NCBI GenBank assembly: GCA_949432885.1
Contig: CASQXY010000003.1
Location: 1-64,000 of the forward strand
Source: an uncultured bacterium
GTDB lineage: Bacteria; Bacillota; Clostridia; Christensenellales; CAG-917
Direction: 5' to 3'
Length of the DNA stretch: 64,000 nt
The position numbers were made by a program, and so were the translations under genes. The number at the start of each line of letters is the position of its first letter. Position 1 is the first letter of the stretch. The notes below the pieces were generated by a model. It had not been told where the DNA came from and ran no database searches. It was given only the letters and a program-made list of their open reading frames with translations. Of the stretch, positions 50,254-59,307 are shown piece by piece.

Positions 50254-52437
50254 ATGAGAAAAAAAAATACCGAATCGGAGGTGCTTGGCATTGAAGCACC
50301 TAACGACGCTCAGGCGGCTTTCGCAAACGCAGCCGACGGCGGAGCCGAGGTCACGCTCGACCCGCAGGAGAAGAAGCCTCTGAAACTCGACTATGGTCAG
50401 ACCTTCAAGGTAGGCTTCGCTTTTGCGATTATTATGCTGTTCTGGACGGCGTACGACTTTGTCGTTCCGCTGCTCTTGGAACACGCCTACGGTCTGCCGA
50501 ACTCTCTGCGCGGTCTTATCATGGGTCTTGACAATCTGCTGTCGCTATTTATGCTTCCGCTCTTCGGAAAGCTCAGCGACAACGCGCACGGAAAACTCGT
50601 CAAGAAGTTCGGAAGACGTACGCCGTTTATAGTGATAGGTACGCTCGCTTCGATTATACTTATGATTTTCGTGCCCGTATCTACGCTAAAACAGCAGGCG
50701 AGAGCTACGCAGTATATTTCGGATTACGAGCTGACTTGGGAGGATCCCGCATATAAAATCGAAAACGGCGTCGAGGTCCCGAGGCTGCACACCGAAGGCG
50801 ATAAGGCGGGTACGCAGATGACCGTGCTTGAAGCTCTTCTCACCGATATGTACGAAAGCGGCGACAAGAACTACTGCGATATATCCTATCTAAACAACAA
50901 CGGCATTTCAAAGGAGACTTTCATCAATCTCAAACTCGACGCAAATCTGTCCGTCAAGAAAGCCGTGCTGAACATGTTAGGCGCAGAAACTTGGAAGTAT
51001 AACGGAGTTGAAGTGAACCCCGACGACCATATCGTTGCGGAAGATGCAGCCAGTCCGACGTATCGGCAGATAAAAGAAACCAACGATTTGTACAATAAGT
51101 TCGTAGCGCCCGGCATAAACAACTACGAAAGCGACCTCATCTACAACAAGGTCACAAAGACTCAGGGCGGCGCAAGCATAGGCGTATATATGGTCATACT
51201 CCTGCTCGTGCTCGTGGCGATGGCGACTTTCCGTTCTCCCGCGGTCGCGCTCATGCCCGACGTAACGCCCAAGCCTCTGCGTTCGCAGGGCAACGCAATT
51301 ATCAACCTGTGCGGCGGTATCGGCGGCGCGATTGCATTCCTTATTTATACGGTCGCTCTTTTCAAGCCGAGTATAAATACTTATGTCATAATCTTCTCCT
51401 GCGTTGCCGCGGGTATGCTGCTCCTCCTCGGAGGATTTCTCGCCCTTGTGAAAGAGCGTAAGATGGTGGAAAAATGCGAAGAGATTTGCAAGGAATACGG
51501 CATCGACGATGAGGAAGAAAACGACGATGAAAAGGACAAAAACCTCGTTCCCGACGATGAAAAGGACAAAAACCCCGATATCAAGGTCGCGCCTGCGCCT
51601 GCGGTCGACGCGTTTATGACGGATACGTCGGGCAACTTTGTAGCCGATATGCCCGAGACTCCCGATAACGCCGAGGAAATGTCTCCCGATACTCTCAGAT
51701 TTGCGCATGAGGTCGTAGGCGGAGCAAAGGCAAAACGTAAATCACCCAAGGAATGGTGGAACGGCAAAACGAAAAGCGAACGTTCCAAGCTCATTTCGTT
51801 CTGGCTCATACTCGCCTCGATATTCATGTGGTTTATGGGCTATAACGCGATATCCAGCAACCTTTCCGTTTATATCACAAAAACGCTCAACCTATCCGCG
51901 GGCATAGCGTCCATTATATCGGGCGTTAGCATGGGCATAAGCGCAATCGCGTTCATTCCCGTCGGATATATGGCGGCAAAGATAGGCAGAAGAAAGTCGA
52001 TAATCATCGGCTTCGGTCTTGCGGTCATTTCGTTTGTGCTTATATTCGCATGCGTAAAGCCCGGCGGCGGCACGCTTGCGGCGGCGCTGTTTGCGCTTTT
52101 CTACCTCATTGCAGGCTTCGGTCTTATTATTGCGAACGTCAACACCTTCCCGATGGTTACGGAGCTTTCAACCGCGCAGACGGTGGGTCAGTACACGGGC
52201 TACTACTATATGGCCACGATGTCCGCGCAGGCGATAACTCCCTTTATAGCGGGCTTGGTTATGGACAGCAAGGCAGGCAGTACGTTCCTGTTCATATACA
52301 GCGCAGTGTGCGTTGTCGCGGCTATCGTGCTCATGCTGTTCGTCAAGCACGGAGACAGTATGATAATAGGAAAGGGCAGGAAGCTCACAAAAGAGGAAAA
52401 GAGACAGATACGTTTGGAGTCGCTCGATTCCGATTAA
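50254..52437 (+). CDS. MFS/GPH-family (SLC45-like) transporter
   Basis: ~12 TM segments; 'GLPNSLRGLIMGLDNLLSLFMLPLFGKLSDNAHGKLVKKFGRRTPFIVIGT'. Confidence 0.85.
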   Translation: MRKKNTESEVLGIEAPNDAQAAFANAADGGAEVTLDPQEKKPLKLDYGQTFKVGFAFAIIMLFWTAYDFVVPLLLEHAYGLPNSLRGLIMGLDNLLSLFMLPLFGKLSDNAHGKLVKKFGRRTPFIVIGTLASIILMIFVPVSTLKQQARATQYISDYELTWEDPAYKIENGVEVPRLHTEGDKAGTQMTVLEALLTDMYESGDKNYCDISYLNNNGISKETFINLKLDANLSVKKAVLNMLGAETWKYNGVEVNPDDHIVAEDAASPTYRQIKETNDLYNKFVAPGINNYESDLIYNKVTKTQGGASIGVYMVILLLVLVAMATFRSPAVALMPDVTPKPLRSQGNAIINLCGGIGGAIAFLIYTVALFKPSINTYVIIFSCVAAGMLLLLGGFLALVKERKMVEKCEEICKEYGIDDEEENDDEKDKNLVPDDEKDKNPDIKVAPAPAVDAFMTDTSGNFVADMPETPDNAEEMSPDTLRFAHEVVGGAKAKRKSPKEWWNGKTKSERSKLISFWLILASIFMWFMGYNAISSNLSVYITKTLNLSAGIASIISGVSMGISAIAFIPVGYMAAKIGRRKSIIIGFGLAVISFVLIFACVKPGGGTLAAALFALFYLIAGFGLIIANVNTFPMVTELSTAQTVGQYTGYYYMATMSAQAITPFIAGLVMDSKAGSTFLFIYSAVCVVAAIVLMLFVKHGDSMIIGKGRKLTKEEKRQIRLESLDSD

Positions 52438-52440
52438 AAA

Positions 52441-52494
52441 TTCGCAAATTTAGGAACACACCCTCGGAAGAGGGTGTGTTTCCTTTTATGCGAA
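52441..52494 (+). terminator. Terminator-like hairpin, tandem copy 1
   Basis: ACACACCCTC-GGAA-GAGGGTGTGT with outer TTCGCA/TGCGAA pairing. Confidence 0.75.
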
Positions 52495-52610
52495 TTTTTA
52501 ATCTTCTACCGCGCAAAACATTGCTTGCTGTCAATTCAAGGTGTCGTTGTAAACTCTCGCTCTGTTTCGCGCAATCTTTTGCTTGGTGGGCGCACTTCGT
52601 GCGCGGGATT

Positions 52611-52664
52611 TCGCAATTTCATGAACGCGTCCTCGTATAGAGGACGCGTTTCATTTTATGCGAG
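52611..52664 (+). repeat. Hairpin, tandem copy 2
   Basis: ACGCGTCCTC-GTATA-GAGGACGCGT with outer TCGCA/TGCGA pairing; same flanks as copy 1. Confidence 0.65.
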
Positions 52665-52801
52665 CTTCTAATCGGTGTTTGAAGTTTTTATGAAGATACG
52701 TCGGGTACTATAAATAGAAACGCTCCCTCTTTCCATTCAGCTTCCACCACTCGAATTAGAAACGTACACTATTTAATGTTCCGTCGTCGCGGGGGAGACA
52801 G

Positions 52802-52894
52802 TCGGCGCTCGCATATACAAGCATAGAGAACTGTTTATATAACTCGTTCGGGGCAAAATTACCCCACAAAACAGGGACGTTTTGCGGGGACCCC
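52802..52894 (+). repeat. Dispersed intergenic repeat, fuller copy
   Basis: Left part matches the minus strand of 62818-62873 (49/56), right part matches the minus strand of 37011-37052 (34/42). Confidence 0.75.
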
Positions 52895-53226
52895 GTGAAC
52901 AGAATTGCCACTCACTTGTACGAAACGTCAAGCTAGGCGCTCGGATTGGCGCGCGCCTTGCACGCGCCGGCAGCCTCTTGAACGGCGACGCGTCGTGTAC
53001 CGCCTTATCAATCTTTATTCCAGCAAAATGTAGCGATTTACTTGCCTCATTTGCCCCTCGTGAGTTTGCGTTTATAGCAAAATTCATTGCGAATAACACT
53101 TATATGTTAAAACTGACAAAAACTAGTCGCAATGATTTTGCGTGCCGCAACGAAGTGAAGCATAACGTTTGGCGCAAACTATTAATTTCGCTTTGCAGAG
53201 CTCATAATATGTGTTAAAATCTACTT

Positions 53227-53922
53227 ATGATTATATGCGGTTTTGAAAAATTTTCTATGGTGGATTACGCGGACAAGATTTGCTGTACAGTATTTACGGG
53301 CGGCTGTAATTTCCGCTGTCCGTTCTGTCACAACGGGTCGCTCGTTATCGGCGACGTGGCGGCAAACAGGATTGACGAGGGCAAGGTCTTCGATTATCTC
53401 GAAAAGAGGCGCGGGCTTGTGGACGCAGTAAGCGTTACGGGCGGTGAAGCTACGTTGCAACCCGACCTAGACGTATTTTTCCGCCGCGTGCGCGAGCTCG
53501 GCTATCTTACAAAGCTGGATACCAACGGACTCAATCCTTCCGTGCTCGAAAGATTGTTGGCGGAAAACCTGCTCGATTACGTCGCTATGGACATAAAGAA
53601 CAGCCCCGAAAAATATCCGCTTACTACGGGGCTCAAAAGCGTCGATATGGACAAAATCAACGAGAGCATGCGTCTTATCAAGGAAAGCGAGACGGACGGC
53701 GAGTTCCGTACGACCCTGATAGAGGAGTTTCACACCGCGGACGATATGCGGGAAATCGCGGATTGGGTGTGCGGCGCGAAACGTTATTATATACAGAACT
53801 ATAAGGACTCGGAGGGCTGTATAGAGCACGGCTATCATCCCGTGCCCAAGAGCAGAGCGGAGGAATATCTGCTTATGTTCAAGGATAAAGTTCGGATAAC
53901 GGGGCTGCGCGGCTTCGATTGA
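53227..53922 (+). CDS. Radical SAM activating enzyme (anaerobic RNR / glycyl-radical activase-like)
   Basis: 'TVFTGGCNFRCPFCHNGSLV' CxxxCxxC motif, 'VSVTGGEATLQPDL', 'LDTNGLNPS', 'DYVAMDIKNSPEKY'. Confidence 0.88.
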   Translation: MIICGFEKFSMVDYADKICCTVFTGGCNFRCPFCHNGSLVIGDVAANRIDEGKVFDYLEKRRGLVDAVSVTGGEATLQPDLDVFFRRVRELGYLTKLDTNGLNPSVLERLLAENLLDYVAMDIKNSPEKYPLTTGLKSVDMDKINESMRLIKESETDGEFRTTLIEEFHTADDMREIADWVCGAKRYYIQNYKDSEGCIEHGYHPVPKSRAEEYLLMFKDKVRITGLRGFD

Positions 53923-54019
53923 TATGATATCTAGACGACGCGGTATTTTTTATATGGCGCAGATGGCCGGCAGATTTGCTTTGGAAATCGCCGTAATCAG
54001 AAATTTGTTATCGGAATAT

Positions 54020-54049
54020 AAAAAGGCAAGCGAATGTGCTTGCCTTTTT
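54020..54049 (+). terminator. Rho-independent terminator
   Basis: AAAAAGGCAAGC-GAAT-GTGCTTGCCTTTTT. Confidence 0.8.
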
Positions 54050-54095
54050 GATTTTTTAAGCTAATTTACGGGCTCGCAGAGCCCGCTTCTTGCTT

Positions 54096-56054
54096 TTATA
54101 TGCATAGGTTTGCTTTGGCTTTATCGTCTTTTCGCGTGTTCATATTCGCGCGCATGGCGTTGAGTATCGCAAGCACCGCAACGCCAACGTCGCCGAATAC
54201 CGCTATCCACATATCCGTTATGCCGAGCGCGGAGAGGATGAGTATCGCAGCTTTCACCGCGAGTGAAAAGATTATGTTTTGGCGGACTATGCGCATGGTC
54301 TTGCGTGCGATTCGCTTTGCAAGCGGCAGTCCGTTCAGGTCGTCCTTCATAAGCACAATATCCGCGGCTTCTATCGCCGCGTCGCTTCCTATCGCGCCCA
54401 TTGCCACGCCCACGTCCGAGCGCATAAGCACGGGCGCGTCGTTTATGCCGTCTCCCGTAAAGCATACGACGTCGGTTTTCTTCTTCTGCGAAAGGATGTT
54501 TTCCACCTCGGCAACTTTATCCTGCGGCAGCAGAGACGCCTTGTATTCGTCTACGCCCGCGCTCACTGCGACGGATTTTGCGACTTCGGCGTTGTCTCCC
54601 GTAAGCATGACCGTGCGCGCGCCGAGCTTTTTCAATTCGGCGATAGTGGAAGCCGTTTCCTCTTTCAGCTCGTCCGCTATGAGTATAGAGCCTATGTATT
54701 CGCCGTTTTTGGCAACATATACCGCGGTGCCCGCGCCGCTTTGTTTTTCGTACGCGATTGCGTTTTCCGCCATAAGCTTTTCGTTGCCGCAGAGTATGAC
54801 GTCTCCGCCCGAAATGTCCGAATATGCCGCGACGCCTTGTCCCGCCACGTTCGTAAGAGTGTAGCCTCTCTCGGGCTTAATAGGACAGCAGGCAAGTATG
54901 GATTTTGCAATCGGGTGGGACGAGCCTTGCTCCGCGGTAGCCGCAAGCTCCAAAATTTCGTCGCGGCGATACTCGGGGCATACCTGCGCGACGGCAAAAT
55001 TGCCCTTTGTAAGAGTGCCCGTCTTGTCGAATACGAATACGTTGGCTTGGTCGAATTTTTCCAAATAGTCGGAGCCTTTTATGAGAATGCCGCGTCTCGA
55101 CGCCGCGCCTATTCCCGAGAAAAAGGAGAGGGGTATGGATATGACGAGCGCGCACGGGCAGGAAACGACAAGGAAGCTGAGCGCGCGGTAAGTCCAGTCC
55201 GACCACTCGCCCGTAATTGCGCCGGGGATAACCGCGAGAGCAACGGCGAGGAAAACGACGATAGGAGTGTAGTACCTCGCAAATCTGGAAATGAAATTTT
55301 CCGTTTTGGATTTTTTGTCCGCCGCGTTTTCAACGAGGTCGAGAATTTTGGAAACGGTGGAATCGTAAAATTCCCTGTCCGTTTGTATTTGGATTTGCGA
55401 CGTAAGATTTACGCTTCCGCTTATGACATAATCTCCCTCTGAAATCTCTCTCGGCAGGGATTCGCCCGTAAGCGCTTTGGCGTCTACGGAGGAATTGCCC
55501 TTTATGCAAACGCCGTCGAGGGGAACTCTCTCGCCGGGATTTACCAAAATAATTTCGCCTGCTTTCACCTCGTCGGGCTGAATTATGACAGCCTCGCCGC
55601 CTCTGATTACGTTGGCATAATCGGGGCGGATATCCATAAGCGAGGAAATGGATTTGCGGGATTTGTCGGTGGCATAATGCTGAAAAAATTCGCCGACCTG
55701 ATAGAATAACAAAACCGCGCACGCCTCGTCGAATCCCTCTATATGCTCTCCGCGCACTCCGCTTACAATGGCAAGCGCAAACGCGCCGAGCGTAGCTACG
55801 CACATTAAGAAGTTTTCATCGAAGATCTGTCCGTGCGCTATATTCCTCGCGGCTCTGAATATAACGTCGTATCCTATCGTCGCGTATATCGCAAGATACA
55901 GGAAAAAGGGCAGAAGCCAGCCTATCTCCGAATGTATGCACGACGACAGCTCGATAGATTTGTCGACGGCGAACACGACGACAAACGCGACGAGGGCTAC
56001 GAGTATTCGTATAAGATTTTTTTGCTGTTTTTTGCTTAAATCGAGTTTTATCAT
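54096..56054 (-). CDS. Heavy-metal P1B-type ATPase (Cd/Zn/Pb-type CPC motif)
   Basis: 'VVSCPCALVISIPLSFFSGIGAASRRGILIKG', 'VFVFDKTGTLTKGNF', 'TVMLTGDN', 'VCFTGDGINDAPVLMRSDVGVAMG'. Confidence 0.94.
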   Translation of the reverse strand: MIKLDLSKKQQKNLIRILVALVAFVVVFAVDKSIELSSCIHSEIGWLLPFFLYLAIYATIGYDVIFRAARNIAHGQIFDENFLMCVATLGAFALAIVSGVRGEHIEGFDEACAVLLFYQVGEFFQHYATDKSRKSISSLMDIRPDYANVIRGGEAVIIQPDEVKAGEIILVNPGERVPLDGVCIKGNSSVDAKALTGESLPREISEGDYVISGSVNLTSQIQIQTDREFYDSTVSKILDLVENAADKKSKTENFISRFARYYTPIVVFLAVALAVIPGAITGEWSDWTYRALSFLVVSCPCALVISIPLSFFSGIGAASRRGILIKGSDYLEKFDQANVFVFDKTGTLTKGNFAVAQVCPEYRRDEILELAATAEQGSSHPIAKSILACCPIKPERGYTLTNVAGQGVAAYSDISGGDVILCGNEKLMAENAIAYEKQSGAGTAVYVAKNGEYIGSILIADELKEETASTIAELKKLGARTVMLTGDNAEVAKSVAVSAGVDEYKASLLPQDKVAEVENILSQKKKTDVVCFTGDGINDAPVLMRSDVGVAMGAIGSDAAIEAADIVLMKDDLNGLPLAKRIARKTMRIVRQNIIFSLAVKAAILILSALGITDMWIAVFGDVGVAVLAILNAMRANMNTRKDDKAKANLCI

Positions 56055-56069
56055 ACCAATTCAATTATA

Positions 56070-56288
56070 TTATCTTACGATTATGCAGTCAGGTTCGATT
56101 TTTTTGCATACTCGCACTATCTCGTCGACGATGCTTTCCGATCTGCTTTCATCCAAGTCCACGGAGAGCTTTTGCGACATAAAGCTTACGCTTGCCTCCC
56201 TCACGCCGTCTATTTTGGATATCGCGCGTTCCATTTTCGCGGCGCAGTTTGCGCAGTCCAAATCTCTGAGTCTGTACACTTTTTTCAT
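56070..56288 (-). CDS. Stand-alone heavy-metal-associated (HMA) domain protein
   Basis: 'VYRLRDLDCANCAAKMERAISKIDGVREASVSFMSQKLSVD'. Confidence 0.9.
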   Translation of the reverse strand: MKKVYRLRDLDCANCAAKMERAISKIDGVREASVSFMSQKLSVDLDESRSESIVDEIVRVCKKIEPDCIIVR

Positions 56289-56326
56289 AGTCCGTCTCCT
56301 ATTTTTATAATTGATTATTTATTTTG

Positions 56327-56347
56327 TTGAACAATCATTCAACTGTT
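56327..56347. promoter_or_regulatory. ArsR-type operator copy upstream of the HMA gene
   Basis: TTGAACAATCATTCAACTGTT, 20/21 identical to the arsR-upstream site. Confidence 0.65.
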
Positions 56348-56415
56348 GTTGTTTATAAAACAAGACGCCGGGTCTTGTAATATTATTATAATTTATATTG
56401 GTTCTCAGGGTGAGA

Positions 56416-56784
56416 TTATTCCTCGTTGATGTGCGTTATGCCGCTTTCGATAATTTGCATTACGTGATTGTCGTCGAGGCAATATTTCACTTCTTTGCCG
56501 AGCTTGCTCGCCTTGACCAGCTTGGCGGCGCGGAGCACTCTCAGTTGGTGGGATACCGCCGATATGCTCATGCCTACGACCTCGGCGATTTCATTGACGA
56601 ACAAATCCTTTACTGAAAGACAGCTCATAATCTTTGCGCGGGTAGGGTCGCCGAATACCTTGAAAAATTCCGCGACCGCAACTATCGTATCGTCGTCGGG
56701 TATTCTGTTTTTTACAAACTCGGCATTCGCGCTCATCGCTTCGGCATTCGCGCTCTTGTTTTCGTCGGTCATAAACGCCTCCAA
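56416..56784 (-). CDS. ArsR/SmtB-family metalloregulator
   Basis: 'VAEFFKVFGDPTRAKIMSCLSVKDLFVNEIAEVVGMSISAVSHQLRVLRAAKLVKASKLGKEVKYCLDDNHV'. Confidence 0.94.
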   Translation of the reverse strand: MEAFMTDENKSANAEAMSANAEFVKNRIPDDDTIVAVAEFFKVFGDPTRAKIMSCLSVKDLFVNEIAEVVGMSISAVSHQLRVLRAAKLVKASKLGKEVKYCLDDNHVMQIIESGITHINEE

Positions 56785-56786
56785 TA

Positions 56787-56813
56787 TTTGAACAATCTTT
56801 CAACTGTTCAAAT
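56787..56813. promoter_or_regulatory. ArsR-type operator in the arsR promoter
   Basis: TTTGAACA-ATCTTTCAAC-TGTTCAAA inverted repeat overlapping the predicted TSS. Confidence 0.75.
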
Positions 56814-56815
56814 AT

Positions 56816-56844
56816 AATATATGCGTATTCTGCTGTGTTGTCAA
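56816..56844 (-). promoter_or_regulatory. Sigma-A promoter of the metal operon
   Basis: On minus strand TTGACA-17 nt-TATATT. Confidence 0.75.
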
Positions 56845-57060
56845 GTATTTTTCAAAAATAGACGTTGAGTTTTTGAGTTTGGGCGGCGCGCAAATCAGTA
56901 TTGCTTGAAAGGGCGTAGGCGTTACGTTTGAAGGTTTTGTTTAGTATAATAATAAAATATAATATAAATTCATAAGAAATAGATAAAAAAGTACTGATTT
57001 TGCTTGCGACGAGCGAAAGCTAGATGATATAATGCATTCGTATATTTTTTGGAGGGCAAT

Positions 57061-58464
57061 ATGAAAAAAAATCTTGAAACCCAAAAGGTTCAGTTTACGG
57101 AAACCGTTTTGCGCGATTCCAACCAATCGCTGATTGCGACGCGTCTTCCGTATTCCAAGTTTGCCGATATTCTTCCCACAATGGACAAAGCGGGTTATTA
57201 TTCCGTAGAGTGCTGGGGCGGAGCGGTGTTCGACGTATGTCTTAGGTTCTTGGACGAGGACCCGTGGCAGAGGCTGCGCAATATGCGCAAGGCTATGCCC
57301 AATACGAAGCTCCAAATGTTGCTCAGAGGGCAAAACCTGCTCGGATATAAACACTATCCCGATGAAATAGTCAAAATGTTTGTGGAGAAGTCCGTTGAAA
57401 ACGGTATCGATATTATCCGCATATTCGACGCGCTCAACGACCTGCGCAATATAGAGGTCGCAACAACAGCCGCAATCAAGGCGGGCGCGACCGTATCGGG
57501 CACGCTCAGCTTTACTCAGAGCCCCGTGCATACTCTCGAAGCGTTTGCAAAGCAGGCGAAGGAGATGGAGAATATGGGCGTCGCGACCATCTGCGTCAAG
57601 GATATGGCGGGCGTTATGACTCCGCATGAGGCGTACGAGCTTATCGGCGCGATAAAGAGCGAGGTCAAGCTCCCCGTCGTGCTTCATACGCATTGCACTA
57701 CGGGAATGGCGTTTATGACATATCTCAAAGCTATCGAGGCGGGAGTGGATGTCATAGACACCGCGACGTCCTGCTTCTCCGGCGGCACGAGCCAGCCCGC
57801 GACGGAGACTCTCAACTATGCGCTCAAACAGCTCGGATACGAAACGGGTCTGAACGACGATGCGCTCAAAGAGGTCAACGACTATTTCAAGCCTATACGC
57901 GACGGGTATCTCAAAGACGGCACGCTCAATCCCAAGATGATGGCGACGGATACGGACGCGCTCAACTACAAGGTGCCGGGCGGAATGCTTTCCAACCTCG
58001 TGTCCCAGCTCAAAGCGCAGAACGCTATGGATAAGTTTGAAGAAGTACTTATCGAAACTCCCAAGGTGAGAGCCGACCTCGGATATCCGCCGCTCGTCAC
58101 GCCTATGAGCCAGATGGTCGGCGTACAGGCGACCAACAACGTGCTGTCGGGCGAGAGATACAAGAACATATCCAAGGAGGTCAAGGCGTATTGCAGAGGA
58201 GAGTACGGCACGTCTCCCGCGCCTATCGATCCCGAGGTTATGAAAAAGGCTCTCGGAGACGAAAAGCCGATAGAGGGCAGATATGCCGACACGTTGGAGC
58301 CTATTTTTGAAAAGACGAAAGCGGAGCTTGAAGGAACCGCCAAAAACGACGAGGACGTACTGTCATATATTCTCTTCCCGCAGGTGACCGAAAAATATTT
58401 TGCGGCGCGTAAGGCGAAGGAAGAGAAAATCGTCAAGTATACAATCGAGCCGATAGAGGAGTGA
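57061..58464 (+). CDS. oadA: Oxaloacetate decarboxylase alpha / pyruvate carboxylase subunit B carboxyltransferase
   Basis: 'TETVLRDSNQSLIATRLPYSKF', 'ICVKDMAGVMTPHEAYEL', 'VVLHTHCTTGMAFMTYLKAIEAGVDVIDTATSCFSGGTSQPATET'. Confidence 0.9.
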   Translation: MKKNLETQKVQFTETVLRDSNQSLIATRLPYSKFADILPTMDKAGYYSVECWGGAVFDVCLRFLDEDPWQRLRNMRKAMPNTKLQMLLRGQNLLGYKHYPDEIVKMFVEKSVENGIDIIRIFDALNDLRNIEVATTAAIKAGATVSGTLSFTQSPVHTLEAFAKQAKEMENMGVATICVKDMAGVMTPHEAYELIGAIKSEVKLPVVLHTHCTTGMAFMTYLKAIEAGVDVIDTATSCFSGGTSQPATETLNYALKQLGYETGLNDDALKEVNDYFKPIRDGYLKDGTLNPKMMATDTDALNYKVPGGMLSNLVSQLKAQNAMDKFEEVLIETPKVRADLGYPPLVTPMSQMVGVQATNNVLSGERYKNISKEVKAYCRGEYGTSPAPIDPEVMKKALGDEKPIEGRYADTLEPIFEKTKAELEGTAKNDEDVLSYILFPQVTEKYFAARKAKEEKIVKYTIEPIEE

Positions 58465-58471
58465 GCTTATT

Positions 58472-58906
58472 ATGGGAATATCCTTGCTTAGCGGAGTTTT
58501 CAAAAGCACCGATAAAATACAGGTCGTAGACGCTATTCTGCTCGCTCTTATAGGTGTCGTTATCGTTTTCGTCATTCTCGCTTTGATTATGCTTATAGTA
58601 TCGATTGTGGGAAAGGCGTTTGACAAGAGCGAGGTCTTAAAGGAAAAGCATCCTGAATGGGGCGAGAAGCTCGCGGCGGCAAAATCCAAGATGATGTTTT
58701 GGAAGAAGCTGAAAAAGGACGCGGAAGAGGCGGAAGTCGCGGCTCAGTCCGCTCCGGTTGCGGCAGGCACCTGCGGAGAGCTTAAACTTATCAATACGGA
58801 CGAGCGCGACGCGGCAATGATTATGGCAATCGTCGCGGATACGACGGGTACGCCGCTCAACGAGCTGCGCTTCAAGTCTATAAAGAGAGTGGAGGAAGAA
58901 AAATGA
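58472..58906 (+). CDS. Sodium pump decarboxylase gamma subunit (OadG-like)
   Basis: Single N-terminal TM, OadG-like position and length. Confidence 0.75.
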   Translation: MGISLLSGVFKSTDKIQVVDAILLALIGVVIVFVILALIMLIVSIVGKAFDKSEVLKEKHPEWGEKLAAAKSKMMFWKKLKKDAEEAEVAAQSAPVAAGTCGELKLINTDERDAAMIMAIVADTTGTPLNELRFKSIKRVEEEK

Positions 58907-59295
58907 TTTATAAAGTCAGTCTGAACGGAAAAATATACGAGGTCGAGGTAGAAAAGGGCGAAGCTGTCGTCAAGTCCGAATTTGACGCGGCTCTGCCGCA
59001 GGCGGCTCCTGCCGCTCCTGCGCAAAGCGCAGCTCCAATAGCGGCCGCGGCTCCTGCCGCAGCGCCTGCTTCGGCGGCAAGCGCTTCGGCTGTCACTGCG
59101 CCTATGCCCGGTAATATCAACGCGGTCAAGGTGACGAGCGGTCAGTCGGTCAAGAACGGCGACGTGCTTATCATACTCGAAGCTATGAAGATGGAAAACG
59201 AAATCGTCGCTCCCAAGGACGGTAAAATCGGACAGGTTTTCGTACAAAAGGGAGCGACCGTCGAAACGGGTGCTCCGCTCGTCGAAGTTCTTTAA
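58903..59295 (+). CDS. Biotin carboxyl carrier protein
   Basis: 'ILEAMKMENEIVAPKDGKIGQVFVQKGATVETGAPLVEV' with Ala/Pro hinge. Confidence 0.95.
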   Translation: MIYKVSLNGKIYEVEVEKGEAVVKSEFDAALPQAAPAAPAQSAAPIAAAAPAAAPASAASASAVTAPMPGNINAVKVTSGQSVKNGDVLIILEAMKMENEIVAPKDGKIGQVFVQKGATVETGAPLVEVL

Positions 59296-59307
59296 GGAGC
59301 CCGACTT

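Noticed and set aside
52882-53217. 111-aa plus-strand ORF in the repeat-rich intergenic island
   Set aside because: No ribosome-binding site, no motif, and it starts inside the dispersed repeat; treated as non-coding.
56054-56288. Frameshift splitting one HMA-ATPase gene
   Set aside because: The HMA ORF has its own start and stop and a clean 15-nt gap, and the ATPase has its own ATG; looks like two genuine genes.
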